Assembly (NCBI GenBank): GCA_947085285.1
Contig: CAMTVZ010000165.1
Span: 1-61,814 of the forward strand
DNA length: 61,814 bases
Direction of reading: 5' to 3'
Source of the DNA: JASEGV01 sp947085285
GTDB taxonomy: Bacteria > Bacteroidota > Ignavibacteria > UBA10030 > BY39
How positions within the stretch are numbered: the stretch's first letter is position 1; the number at the start of each line of letters is the position of its first letter. Shown in pieces: positions 25,892 through 34,475 of this stretch. The notes beneath the pieces are model-generated. The model saw only the letters and a list, made by a program, of their open reading frames with translations. It was not told where the DNA came from and did no database searches. The translations under genes were made by a program, and so were the position numbers.

Positions 25892-27875
25892 TTGTTTCAA
25901 TTTCTAATGATTTTATTGGTAGATAGATAGTGAATGTAGTTCCGTTGCCCGTTACACTCTCGACATTTATAGTCCCGCCGTGCTGCTCAATAATTCCGTA
26001 ACTAATAGAAAGTCCTAATCCTGTGCCGTGTTCTTTTGTAGTAAAGAATGGGTCAAAAATTTTATCCCGAATGTGTTCTGGTATGCCGGGCCCTGTATCC
26101 TTAATCGAAACAACAATCGAGTTCTCATTTGCATCCATTTTTGATTCAATAATTAAATCGCCACCGCGAGTCATTGCTTCTGATGCGTTCAAAATTATGT
26201 TTATGAAAACTTGCTGAATTTGATCAGGGTCTGCCATTATTTCTGGTAGATCTTTTGAGAGATTTTTTTCAATCTTAATGTTTCGGAAAGAGGTCTGATT
26301 TCTTACCAGAAGAATTATGTTCTCGATTAAAGTGTTGATGTTTATTATTTTTTTTTGAGGAGCTATTTGTTTAGCAAAATCGAGGAGTCGCTTTACAATT
26401 TCGCGGCAACGTATCGTTTCTTTGACTATCAATTCAACGTCGTCACGCTTCGGATCGCCTTTCGGTAAATCTTCTAACAGTATGCTGCTGTTAGTTAATA
26501 TGCCGGTCAATGGATTGTTAATTTCGTGAGCAACACCTGCGGCAAGTTTGCCGAGCGAAGCAAGTTTTTCTGAACGGAATAATTGTGAGTGAATTTTTTT
26601 TATCTCCTTTGTCCGTTCTTCAACTTTTATTTCGAGTTTATTTCCCCATTCTTCTAGTTCAAGTTTCTCATTCTCGAGTTCTCTTGCCATGTAATTCAGT
26701 GAAGCTGCAAGTCGTTCAATCTCGCGCGGCGCCTTAAGTTCGAGATTGTGGTGATATTTACCCTCCGTTATTTCTACTGCGATTTCTTCCAACTTTTTCA
26801 GTGGGTTTGATATTTTTTTTGCCTGATGTATCGAAATTAAAACTATTAAAAGAATACCGACTAATGTAATTCCAAGAAAAGTTATTAAGGTATTTCGCAA
26901 TAAATCGTTAAACGGTTCTTTAAGAATACCCACATAAAGGATTCCGATAATTTTATTTTGAATATCCTTGATTGGTTCGTAGGCGCCGATGTACCAAGTG
27001 TTGACTACAAAGGCATCGCCAATCCAAAGTTTGCCATCTCTCAGTACGGCATCGTTTACTTCTTCTGAGACCAAGGTTGTGATAGCAACACTGCCGTCCT
27101 CGTTTTTCACGTTGGTCGAAATCCGCAAATCGTTCAAAAATATTGTAGCAGTGCTAACCTCCTTGCCTTTATATAATTCAGGCTCCTGCATAATTTTTTT
27201 AATTTTGTTAACAATTTCAAAATTCCTATTCAACAAAATTCCACCAATTAACACGCCTTGAAAAATATTTTCATCGTCGAAAATCGGCACGGCTGCCTTC
27301 AGCATCATACCCGATTTTTCTGAAAGCGATGTTCGGGGTTTGGCCATCGGTGTTGGAGTTATTTCCATGTGAGCTTGCTTGGCAAGGTCGGCTGATTCTC
27401 TATATAATTGATCAGCCGATACCACATCGGTCCCTGTTACAATTTGTTTAGTTTTTATAACCCGTTCAACGAAAAGATCATTAATTAATAAATCGCCGAA
27501 GGAATTCGGGTTTCTTCCGCGTGAAATAACTTTCCCATTCTTGTCAACGACAGTTAATATGTCGATTTGTTCACGTCTGAGAGTTCGTAGCAAATCTTTC
27601 TGTAAAAAATTTTTATCGTTTTCGCTGACTGCTTTTATCACTAAACTTCGGGCTGCTGTAAGTCGAACAATGCTCTCAATTTGTGAGATTTTATTTTGGT
27701 AAATTTCGCGTGCTGAGCTTAAATCGGAACGAACTTTTGTTTCGGCTCGAGTAATTATTTGGTCATAAATTAATTTCACCCCCACGATGCTTGTAATTAC
27801 AGCGGGAATAATAATAGCAATTGTGAAATAAATAATTAATTGAGATTGGATGCTTTTGGTTGTAAATGGTTTCAT
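25866..27875 (-). CDS. Membrane sensor histidine kinase with a Cache domain
   Basis: 669 residues. Membrane helix at about 14-34, a large periplasmic sensor of roughly 300 residues (Cache type, with two tandem lobes likely), second helix at about 335-355, HAMP (NPLKKLEEIAVEITEGKYHH), a coiled-coil link, dimerisation domain with the phospho-acceptor His in GVAHEINNPLTGIL, and an ATPase domain with N, G1 (DTGPGIPEH), F and G2 (GTGLGLSISYG) boxes. It phosphorylates the NtrC-type protein encoded by the overlapping next gene and perhaps the double receiver protein. The ligand is unknown; Cache domains bind small organic molecules. Confidence 0.95.
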   Translation of the reverse strand: MKPFTTKSIQSQLIIYFTIAIIIPAVITSIVGVKLIYDQIITRAETKVRSDLSSAREIYQNKISQIESIVRLTAARSLVIKAVSENDKNFLQKDLLRTLRREQIDILTVVDKNGKVISRGRNPNSFGDLLINDLFVERVIKTKQIVTGTDVVSADQLYRESADLAKQAHMEITPTPMAKPRTSLSEKSGMMLKAAVPIFDDENIFQGVLIGGILLNRNFEIVNKIKKIMQEPELYKGKEVSTATIFLNDLRISTNVKNEDGSVAITTLVSEEVNDAVLRDGKLWIGDAFVVNTWYIGAYEPIKDIQNKIIGILYVGILKEPFNDLLRNTLITFLGITLVGILLIVLISIHQAKKISNPLKKLEEIAVEITEGKYHHNLELKAPREIERLAASLNYMARELENEKLELEEWGNKLEIKVEERTKEIKKIHSQLFRSEKLASLGKLAAGVAHEINNPLTGILTNSSILLEDLPKGDPKRDDVELIVKETIRCREIVKRLLDFAKQIAPQKKIININTLIENIILLVRNQTSFRNIKIEKNLSKDLPEIMADPDQIQQVFINIILNASEAMTRGGDLIIESKMDANENSIVVSIKDTGPGIPEHIRDKIFDPFFTTKEHGTGLGLSISYGIIEQHGGTINVESVTGNGTTFTIYLPIKSLEIETNDSQNISR

Positions 27876-28013
27876 TTAAGTATTACATACAAAAATTCTA
27901 ATTGAAAATGCAGAAAAATAAACCAAAAAGCAAATAATTTTAGGCTGTAGAACGACAACTAAATATTAATCACAGTCGCCGTTTCTCCTTATCGACATAT
28001 TTCCTTTATCGTG

Positions 28014-28769
28014 TCAAATTATTTCAATCGCCTCGCTAGGTATCCAGCCAACTTTGCCATCTGCCAGACGGATTTTTTTCCATTTATCTACGTTGTCTAA
28101 AATTTCTACTTTAACCCCCTCGTGCAAGATGAACAAATCGGTTCCACTTTCGTCGGGCGAGCTTTTAATCGCAACATTAGCCGAAAATATAATTGCTTCG
28201 CTTGTGCTTTGTTCGATTTTATTTTGTTGGAATGCAAAAATAAGAGTTACTACAGCAAATAAGGTTAAAAAAGTTCCGCTGAAGAAACTTAGGCGACGAA
28301 CTAACGATTTACGTGCAATTCGAAATATGGCAAAGCAGAATAATCCGACCCAGAGAGAAACTATGCATAAAACCGACCAAGTTGTTGAAGAAGTTAATCC
28401 GCTTAAAGTTTGCCACCATTCAACGATAAACAAACGAGGGAGGGGTTCGATTTTATCGACGACTTTAAGATTAGCGATTTTGAGATTATAGTTTATGTCG
28501 TCATCTTTTGGGGATAAACGTTTAGCACGTTCGTAGTACAATATTGAAGCCGGCAAATTATCCAGCTTAAAGTGTGCATTTGCTAAATTGTAGTAAAGGT
28601 CAGAATGTTCGTAACCGTGCCTGAGTATACTTTCGTAAATTGCAATCGCTTTCGAATACTCACCATCACGATAAAATTGAGTTGCTTGATTATATTGATG
28701 GCTGAGTTCGTCAGAAATTAAAATCGCAGGTAGCAGGAGAAGTAAAATTAAAGAAAGTAAATATCTCAT
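28014..28769 (-). CDS. batE: BatE-like TPR and SH3 protein
   Basis: 251 residues: signal peptide or anchor (1-18), two to three tetratricopeptide repeats (about 22-100; YNQATQFYRDGEYSKAIAIY and YYNLANAHFKLDNLPASILYYE), two membrane helices around 130-180, and a bacterial SH3 domain at the end (EGVKVEILDNVDKWKKIRLADG). Last gene of the Bat operon, overlapping batD by 4 bp. Bat proteins are membrane-bound scaffolds of unknown biochemical activity, named for Bacteroides aerotolerance. Confidence 0.9.
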   Translation of the reverse strand: MRYLLSLILLLLLPAILISDELSHQYNQATQFYRDGEYSKAIAIYESILRHGYEHSDLYYNLANAHFKLDNLPASILYYERAKRLSPKDDDINYNLKIANLKVVDKIEPLPRLFIVEWWQTLSGLTSSTTWSVLCIVSLWVGLFCFAIFRIARKSLVRRLSFFSGTFLTLFAVVTLIFAFQQNKIEQSTSEAIIFSANVAIKSSPDESGTDLFILHEGVKVEILDNVDKWKKIRLADGKVGWIPSEAIEII

Positions 28770-30601
28770 TTAATTTCCTCTTCGATTGTTGAGATTAAAT
28801 CAACAGTTTGGTTATAAATATTTTGCATATCGAGTGAGTCCGACGTAGGAGCGAAACGTGCAAACTCGCAATGGTCGAGTGTAGTCAGAATTTTGTTAAT
28901 TGATTCATCGCTAACATTCCGTGCTTTGAGTGAAATGCCGACAGTCTCCCTCGATAGTTCTGCAAGTTGAATTCCTAGTTTGTCTCCAACATATCCCCAT
29001 AAAGCTTTAGAGAGTTCTTCATAAAATTCTTCTCTCTTTTTCGCTGATAGTAAATGTTTTGTAGTTGCAAGCCGTTTTTTAGCAATTTTGGTGGCACGTT
29101 TGCTTTTAAAACGTATTACATCGCTTACATTTTGTTCGTAGCGTTTATACAAAAATATAAATCCTAAGAATAAAAATATTGGTACAATGCTTAAACCCCA
29201 AAATAACATCGATCCAAAAAATGTTTTTCCGTGTTTCTTAAATTTAATAGGATCGCTTTTGATGAAACGGATATCCTGCCCAAGTAGCTTTATTTCTTCT
29301 TTACTCAAACCGGCGATTGGTGCCGAAACTATATCGCTCCCTTTTGTAACATTGAGGTTAAAATCGGGGGAATTAATTGAAACATATTCTTTTTTAGTTG
29401 GGTCGAAATAAGTGAACGTAAAGGAAGATATTTTTTGATTCCCTTGCCTACGTGGTATTAACAAGTATTCAAAAGTCCGGCTACCCGAAATGATATTTGT
29501 TGCTTGTGAAATGTTATCCGAAATTTTTGGGTCGTAACTATCGAGGTCAGAAGGGAAGTTTATTTTCAAAGGTTGAATCAGCTTTAAATTACCACGTCCT
29601 GAAATTTTTACTTTAAGAGTTACAGCTTCATTCGATTTTGTTTCAGTTTTATCGAGCCAAAATTCGGCAGAAAATTTTCCGACAGCACCGCTAAATCCTG
29701 GTGGGGGATTCGTCGGTAGGGGGCGGACGTTAACCTTAAGACTGTTACTTATTGATTTATGTTCTACGTTTCGCACATTCCCGAAAAATGGGTCGTTAAA
29801 AAATTGGTCGAATATATCGCCGCTGCGTCTTCGTGTTTGAACCTGAACAACAAAATCTGCCTCCATCGGATCAATCTCGAGCGTGCCGCTTTGCTGTGGA
29901 AAAAGAGCTGTCTTCCGAAGAGTTGCCACTCTGTATTGAATTCCATTTAAAACTTCAATTCCAAACTGCGGATTTTTGGGTAACTCAATTTCTTGATTCC
30001 AAAATCCTGTGAAAGAAGGAACTTTGCTAACAGAGTAATTTGTAATGTTCACACGTGTATACAGTTTGTAGGTCGCTGTGATTTGTTCCCCCTGGTAAAC
30101 ATTTGATTTATCGACACTTACACGGATGAAAAGATTGTCGCTGATTTGTTTTGAAATACTAGCCTCTTCTTGCGTCTGCGATTGTTGTGGCTTCGGTTTC
30201 GACGCCCCTTTTGTAACCTCGATAGTGATGCTATTCGATTGTATCTTCTTACCACCTGATTCTATCGAAGCTGGAGCGATAGTGAATTTACCTTCAGCAC
30301 GGGGCTGGAGAATATAAGAGTAAGAAATCGATTGCGACAGTGCTCCATTTATGAATTGCATACTTGTAGATTGATTGGGACCTGATAAGACTAAAAAATC
30401 GTTAAAAGGTGGTGGTTGAAAATTTTTTCCACTTCCGTTTAACGAAAAGGTAATTTCAATCTGTTCACCCATCTCTATACGATTTCTATCGACCGAAGCA
30501 GTGAAAGATACATCTTGAGCTAAGGCAAAAGAAAATGAAATGGATATTGCAAACAATAAAAACAAAAATTTAATATTTCCAATCAGCAATTTATAATTCA
30601 T
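28766..30601 (-). CDS. batD: BatD oxygen-tolerance family protein
   Basis: About 611 residues. Signal peptide (FLFLLFAISISFSFALAQ), then Ig-like beta-rich extracytoplasmic domains (start DVSFTASVDRNRIEMGEQI, second around DNLFIRVSVDKSNVYQGEQI), a single membrane helix near residue 475-495, and a cytoplasmic C-terminal helical tail. ATG at 30601 is used: the TTG at 30619 lies inside the batC end and adds nothing. BatD is the long periplasmic partner in the Bat complex. Confidence 0.92.
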   Translation of the reverse strand: MNYKLLIGNIKFLFLLFAISISFSFALAQDVSFTASVDRNRIEMGEQIEITFSLNGSGKNFQPPPFNDFLVLSGPNQSTSMQFINGALSQSISYSYILQPRAEGKFTIAPASIESGGKKIQSNSITIEVTKGASKPKPQQSQTQEEASISKQISDNLFIRVSVDKSNVYQGEQITATYKLYTRVNITNYSVSKVPSFTGFWNQEIELPKNPQFGIEVLNGIQYRVATLRKTALFPQQSGTLEIDPMEADFVVQVQTRRRSGDIFDQFFNDPFFGNVRNVEHKSISNSLKVNVRPLPTNPPPGFSGAVGKFSAEFWLDKTETKSNEAVTLKVKISGRGNLKLIQPLKINFPSDLDSYDPKISDNISQATNIISGSRTFEYLLIPRRQGNQKISSFTFTYFDPTKKEYVSINSPDFNLNVTKGSDIVSAPIAGLSKEEIKLLGQDIRFIKSDPIKFKKHGKTFFGSMLFWGLSIVPIFLFLGFIFLYKRYEQNVSDVIRFKSKRATKIAKKRLATTKHLLSAKKREEFYEELSKALWGYVGDKLGIQLAELSRETVGISLKARNVSDESINKILTTLDHCEFARFAPTSDSLDMQNIYNQTVDLISTIEEEIK

Positions 30602-30602
30602 T

Positions 30603-31292
30603 TCACCAATCCTTCTCAATTGAGATGCGTGCAGGAGCTTTCTTCTTTAGTTTTTTCTGAACATCCTTTTCTTCATTTTTCAAAGCTTCAAGAAGTCGTT
30701 CGGCGTCGTCTTTAGAAATCTTCTGTTCCTGTTGTTTGGCTTGTTGCTTTTTTTGTTCCTCTTGTTTTTGCTGCTCTTGTTTCTGTTGTTCCTGATTTTG
30801 CTCTTCTTGTTTTTGTTGGTCCTTTTGTTTTTTGTCTTGATTGTCTTGTTTTTGTCCGCCTGAGGCGGATTGCTGCTGCTGAAGCAGCATTTTTGCGTAT
30901 TCTAAATTGTATTTAGTATCAACATCGTTAGGATTTAGCTTCAGAGCATTTTTATATGCTTCGATGCTCTCTTGAATTTTTTGTGTTTTGAGAAACGAGT
31001 TTCCAAGATTATGTAGTGCCTTTGCTCGAGTCTCTTTGTCAGTTTCTTTTGTAGCTGCAATTTTAAACTTCTCAGCTGCTTCTTCATACTTTTCTTGCTT
31101 ATATAAGGCGTTCCCTAAATTAAATGTACCATAATATGAATCCTTATTTTTCTCTAACGATTTACGGTAATTAACTTCGGCATCAATAAATTTATTTTCT
31201 TTATACTTTCGGTTACCTTCGTTAATAAACGATCTTTCGGATTGAGAATAAGCCGAAGCTGAAATAATTAATATGAAGATAATTAATTTCAT
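30603..31292 (-). CDS. batC: BatC-like TPR protein with a Gln/Lys-rich tail
   Basis: 229 residues. Signal peptide (1-16), three tetratricopeptide repeats (about 20-135; NEGNRKYKENKFIDAEVNYR, FNLGNALYKQEKYEEAAEKF, HNLGNSFLKTQKIQESIEAY), then a Q/K/E-rich low-complexity segment (about 140-195) and a charged C-terminus ISIEKDW. A perfect 15-bp palindrome (30855-30869) is embedded in the coding sequence and encodes the SASGG at the start of the tail. Overlaps BatB by 4 bp. Confidence 0.9.
   Translation of the reverse strand: MKLIIFILIISASAYSQSERSFINEGNRKYKENKFIDAEVNYRKSLEKNKDSYYGTFNLGNALYKQEKYEEAAEKFKIAATKETDKETRAKALHNLGNSFLKTQKIQESIEAYKNALKLNPNDVDTKYNLEYAKMLLQQQQSASGGQKQDNQDKKQKDQQKQEEQNQEQQKQEQQKQEEQKKQQAKQQEQKISKDDAERLLEALKNEEKDVQKKLKKKAPARISIEKDW
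30855..30869. repeat. 15-bp palindrome inside batC
   Basis: TCCGCCTGAGGCGGA is a perfect inverted repeat (7-bp arms, one central base) of high GC content in an otherwise AT-rich gene. It resembles short mobile palindromes dispersed in many bacterial genomes. It keeps the frame and falls exactly at the junction of the TPR part and the Gln-rich tail, where insertions would be tolerated. Confidence 0.6.
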
Positions 31293-32329
31293 TTATTTTT
31301 GTCTCCGAATAAATTCCATTTCGAAAGCCATTTGTTTTTGCGGTCAGAAATAAAAAATTCTATCACTAATAATAAAAGTGCGATTGCTAAAAAATATTGG
31401 AAACGGTCTTCATAGTCGGTAAATATTTTTGCCGCATACTCTTTTTTTTCCATCGCTGAAATTTCTTCCAATATAAGTTCTAATTCATTTTGCTGATTTG
31501 TTGCAAGGATGTATTTGCCGTTCCCTGCTGAAGCAATTTGCTGTAAAACTGCTTCATTTAATTTGGTAACGACTATGTTTCCATTTTTATCTTTTCGGAA
31601 ACCGACATGCACATTATTTTGATAAATCGGAATAGGTGCCCCCATCGGCGAGCCCATTCCAATAGTGTGTACAATTATCCCTTGTTCGGCTGCGTTTTTA
31701 GCTTCGCTGATAGCATCGTCTTCGTGGTTCTCGCCATCAGAAATTACAACCAACACTTTATATTTCTTTTCGTCCCCCAAAAACGATTTTATTGCGAGCC
31801 GGATTGCCGAACCGATTGCAGTCCCTTGTATCGGAACAATATCGGTATCAATCGCACTCAAAAATAATTTCGCAGCCGAATAATCGGGTGTTAAGGGGAG
31901 TTGAAGATAAGCCTCGCCGGCAAAGACGATTAATCCAATTCTATCGTTCTGAAGTTTATCTACCAAACGCGAAATTGCTTGTTTTGTGCTTTCGAGGCGA
32001 TTCGGTTTGATATCTTCGGCTCTCATACTGTTCGATACATCGATAGCAATTATGATATCAACCCCTTCTCTCTTAATTTCTTCTAACTTAGATCCAACTT
32101 GCAAATTGGCGAGCCCTAATATTGTGAAAATAAATGCTGAAATTAGTATTAAAAATTTTACAGCATATTTGTATTTGGGAGAATCGGGTATCAATCGGCT
32201 GATTAAGTGAAGTTCGCCGAAATCAATTAGCGCTTTTTTCTTCTTTCGCATTGCATACCAATATACTCCAATAATAATTGGGATGAGAAAGAGAGCGTAT
32301 AAAAATTCTATGTTAGCAAAACGAATCAT
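31289..32329 (-). CDS. batB: BatB-like von Willebrand factor A protein
   Basis: 346 residues: two N-terminal membrane helices (about 8-25, 55-75), a vWA domain (about 88-280) with an intact MIDAS start DVSNSMRAEDIKPNR, TPDYSAAK and VISDGENHE (the metal-site Asp), and a C-terminal helix (FLAIALLLLVIEFFI). Paralogous to the neighbouring BatA. vWA proteins of this operon are thought to form the core of the Bat membrane complex. It is followed without gap by batC (4-bp overlap). Confidence 0.94.
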   Translation of the reverse strand: MIRFANIEFLYALFLIPIIIGVYWYAMRKKKKALIDFGELHLISRLIPDSPKYKYAVKFLILISAFIFTILGLANLQVGSKLEEIKREGVDIIIAIDVSNSMRAEDIKPNRLESTKQAISRLVDKLQNDRIGLIVFAGEAYLQLPLTPDYSAAKLFLSAIDTDIVPIQGTAIGSAIRLAIKSFLGDEKKYKVLVVISDGENHEDDAISEAKNAAEQGIIVHTIGMGSPMGAPIPIYQNNVHVGFRKDKNGNIVVTKLNEAVLQQIASAGNGKYILATNQQNELELILEEISAMEKKEYAAKIFTDYEDRFQYFLAIALLLLVIEFFISDRKNKWLSKWNLFGDKNK

Positions 32330-32332
32330 TTT

Positions 32333-32402
32333 CTAATTGTTAATTGTAAATGTGAATTATAAAATTTAAAATTTAAAATTATAAATCCGCAATCCGAAAT
32401 CA
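32333..32402. repeat. Degenerate 7-bp repeat array (10 units) filling the batA-batB spacer
   Basis: On the plus strand the spacer is exactly ten heptamers: ctaattg, ttaattg, taaatgt, gaattat, aaaattt, aaaattt, aaaatta, taaatcc, gcaatcc, gaaatca. The shared core is NAAWTNN. It runs from just outside the batB start to a few bases before the batA stop, so it looks like an inserted array rather than chance AT richness. Confidence 0.6.
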
Positions 32403-32403
32403 A

Positions 32404-33396
32404 TCACGGGTTTGTCCTGAATATCGTATATCTGAACAATAATTCCAACAGGAGAAACAATCCTGCAAACAATGCTGCTAGTGTGAATTGTTCCGATTTA
32501 CGTCTGAATTCAGTTACTTCAATTTTAGTCTTTTCCAATTTATCAATTTCCTGAAAAATCGCTTTTAGTTTTTTGTTATCAGTAGCGCGGAAGTATTTAC
32601 CGCCGGTTGTCTCGGCAATTTTTTTCATTAATTCTTCATCAATTTGAACAGGAACATTTTGGTATTGAGTTCCAAAGGGTGTTTGAACAGGGTAAGGTGC
32701 CAGTCCAATTGTTCCAACGCCGATTGTATAAACCCTAATTCCGAAAGACTGAGCAATTTGCGAGGCTGTGATTGGGTCGATGAAACCACGATTGTTGATA
32801 CCATCGGTTAACAAAATTATCACTTTGCTTTTAGCTTTGCTATCTTTTAATCTGCTTACCGAAGTTGCCAGCCCCATTCCGATAGCAGTTCCGTCTTCAA
32901 TTATTCCGCTTTTCACATCTTTCAATAAATTTTTTACCACAGCCCGGTCGGTTGTAAGGGGGCATTGGGTAAAACTTTCGCCTGCAAAAATTACGATTCC
33001 GATTCGGTCGTTCTCTCTGCCGTCAATAAAATCGAATGCAACTTGTTTTGCTGCTTCTATGCGGTTAGGTCGCAAGTCCTCAGCTAACATACTTCCAGAA
33101 ATATCGGTTGAAATTATAATATCGATACCTTCGGTAGTAACCTTTTCGCTTCGGGTTGATGATTGCGGACGGGCAAGAGCAATGACGAGGAGAATAAAAG
33201 TAAGCATTCTAAAGACAAATAATAGATGCCGAAACCTTTGCCGCCACGAACGGGGTGCAAATTCAAAACTTTCCAATGTAGATACTTGCAGTTCAACATA
33301 CTGCTTACGGTTGTGTTTCCAATACCAATAAATAAAAACGGGTATCAATATTAGTAAATAGAAAAAGTATGGAGATGCAAAAGTTATATTGCTCAT
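32404..33396 (-). CDS. batA: BatA-like von Willebrand factor A protein
   Basis: 330 residues: membrane helices at about 10-25 and 58-76, vWA domain (about 88-285) with MIDAS residues in DISGSMLAEDLRPNR, TTDRAVVKNLL and LLTDGINNRG, and a C-terminal helix (LAALFAGLFLLLELLF). The RSWRQRFRHLLFVFR block before the second helix is typical of aerotolerance BatA. Overlaps the DUF4381-like gene by 4 bp (ATGA type). Paralogue of BatB; the pair is the signature of the Bat operon. Confidence 0.94.
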   Translation of the reverse strand: MSNITFASPYFFYLLILIPVFIYWYWKHNRKQYVELQVSTLESFEFAPRSWRQRFRHLLFVFRMLTFILLVIALARPQSSTRSEKVTTEGIDIIISTDISGSMLAEDLRPNRIEAAKQVAFDFIDGRENDRIGIVIFAGESFTQCPLTTDRAVVKNLLKDVKSGIIEDGTAIGMGLATSVSRLKDSKAKSKVIILLTDGINNRGFIDPITASQIAQSFGIRVYTIGVGTIGLAPYPVQTPFGTQYQNVPVQIDEELMKKIAETTGGKYFRATDNKKLKAIFQEIDKLEKTKIEVTEFRRKSEQFTLAALFAGLFLLLELLFRYTIFRTNP

Positions 33397-34475
33397 ACCT
33401 TTTCCTCTTCTAATTTTTTGGGAATTGTTTTTTCAACGAATTCGAAAGCTTGTTTCATACTTACATCGTTTTCATTTGGGAGGGGTTGCTGTTTTGCAAA
33501 CTTAACAAAGTCGGCAAGTGTAAGCATCTCTCTCAATATCGATTGTAATTCTCCGTTGAATTCTGGATGATGCGAGTAGTCGGCTAATATCTCATCGGTT
33601 GTCGATTCCATCGCTTTAATATTGAAACGGTCTTCGATATATGTTCGGACAATATCAGTAAGTTTGCTGTGGTAGAGTTTAACTTCGCCACGTTGCCACA
33701 ATTTTTCGGCTTCGAGATAGCGGAGTGCATCGAGTGCGATTTCGTGTGGAGGTCGTTTCGGTTCACTGAAAATTTTCCAGATATCTTTCTGTTGTCGCTT
33801 TCTTATAATGTAATAAAGCAAAATACCTACAAGGAGCGTAGCAATAACACCTATTAAATAGGGAAGTATTTGTGCAAATGTTATCGGCACGCTCAAGGGT
33901 GGTTTGATATCTTTTATCTCTTGTGATGGGTCGACCCCAACACCACGAATAAAAATTGGGATAGGAAAAGTGGAAGCAAAATAAAGCGTAGTATCGTTTT
34001 TCAAAATGTAGCCGAAATCCAGCTGAGGAATTACAAACGTTCCTGTATCATAACCCGAAATTGTAAAAATTGTTTTTTCGATTATTTTATTTTCTGATTT
34101 TGCGATTAAAGGTTGCGAGCGTTCAATTATATCTAAACCTTTAAGTGAATCTATAATTGCTGGATATGAAATTTTTGTATCGGGTGGATATTCTAATTCG
34201 ATATAAAGTTTTAACCAATCGCCGATTAATATATGATTAGAATCAACACGCGCAGCGACTCGAACGTCTTGAGCAACGAGCGGAGAGCTTAGAGCTAAGA
34301 GCAGAGAGCTAATAGCAATGAGCCCTTCGACTACGCTCAGGGTAAACTTTGAGCGATGAGTGATGAGTTTAGAGCTTAGAGCAATGAGCTTAGAGCGTAG
34401 AGCAAAGAAAATAGTGATGTATTTTCTGAATTCGATATTCGATATTCGATATTCGATATTTACTCGTTTTACCAT
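33393..34475 (-). CDS. DUF4381-type membrane protein of the Bat operon, with a repeat-built N-terminus
   Basis: 360 residues. From about residue 72 (DVRVAARVDS) the protein is an ordinary BatD/DUF4381-like one: a beta-rich extracytoplasmic region, one membrane helix (about 173-195, LPYLIGVIATLLVGILLYYI) and a cytoplasmic tail. The first 70 residues are unusual: they are encoded by heptamer repeats (34268-34403 and 34430-34460). The part just before the mature domain (LIAISSLLLALSSPLVAQ) looks like a signal peptide and comes entirely from one array. No Met codon lies between the ATG at 34475 and the mature domain. The ATG overlaps the upstream gene's TGG-TAA end. Confidence 0.85.
   Translation of the reverse strand: MVKRVNIEYRISNIEFRKYITIFFALRSKLIALSSKLITHRSKFTLSVVEGLIAISSLLLALSSPLVAQDVRVAARVDSNHILIGDWLKLYIELEYPPDTKISYPAIIDSLKGLDIIERSQPLIAKSENKIIEKTIFTISGYDTGTFVIPQLDFGYILKNDTTLYFASTFPIPIFIRGVGVDPSQEIKDIKPPLSVPITFAQILPYLIGVIATLLVGILLYYIIRKRQQKDIWKIFSEPKRPPHEIALDALRYLEAEKLWQRGEVKLYHSKLTDIVRTYIEDRFNIKAMESTTDEILADYSHHPEFNGELQSILREMLTLADFVKFAKQQPLPNENDVSMKQAFEFVEKTIPKKLEEEKV
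34268..34403. repeat. Twin arrays of eight 7-bp repeats (NNNGAGC) inside a coding sequence
   Basis: On the plus strand two 56-bp blocks, 34268-34323 and 34348-34403, each consist of exactly eight heptamers ending in GAGC (or GAGT, TAGC), for example cttgagc, aacgagc, ggagagc, ttagagc in the first and tttgagc, gatgagt, gatgagt, ttagagc in the second. They are separated by a 24-bp element, ccttcgactacgctcagggt plus aaac, that resembles a known class of short dispersed repeat. On the coding (minus) strand the blocks read GCTCNNN. Seven nucleotides times three gives a seven-residue protein period, which explains the SKLIALS-like repeats. Confidence 0.9.
34430..34460. repeat. Perfect tandem 7-bp repeat (ATTCGAT x 4) just after the start codon
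   Basis: Four exact copies of attcgat plus a partial fifth (att). On the coding strand they read ATATCGA units and begin about 13 bp after the ATG of the DUF4381-type gene, encoding NIEYRISNIEF. Because 7 is not a multiple of 3, loss or gain of one copy shifts the frame. Confidence 0.9.
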
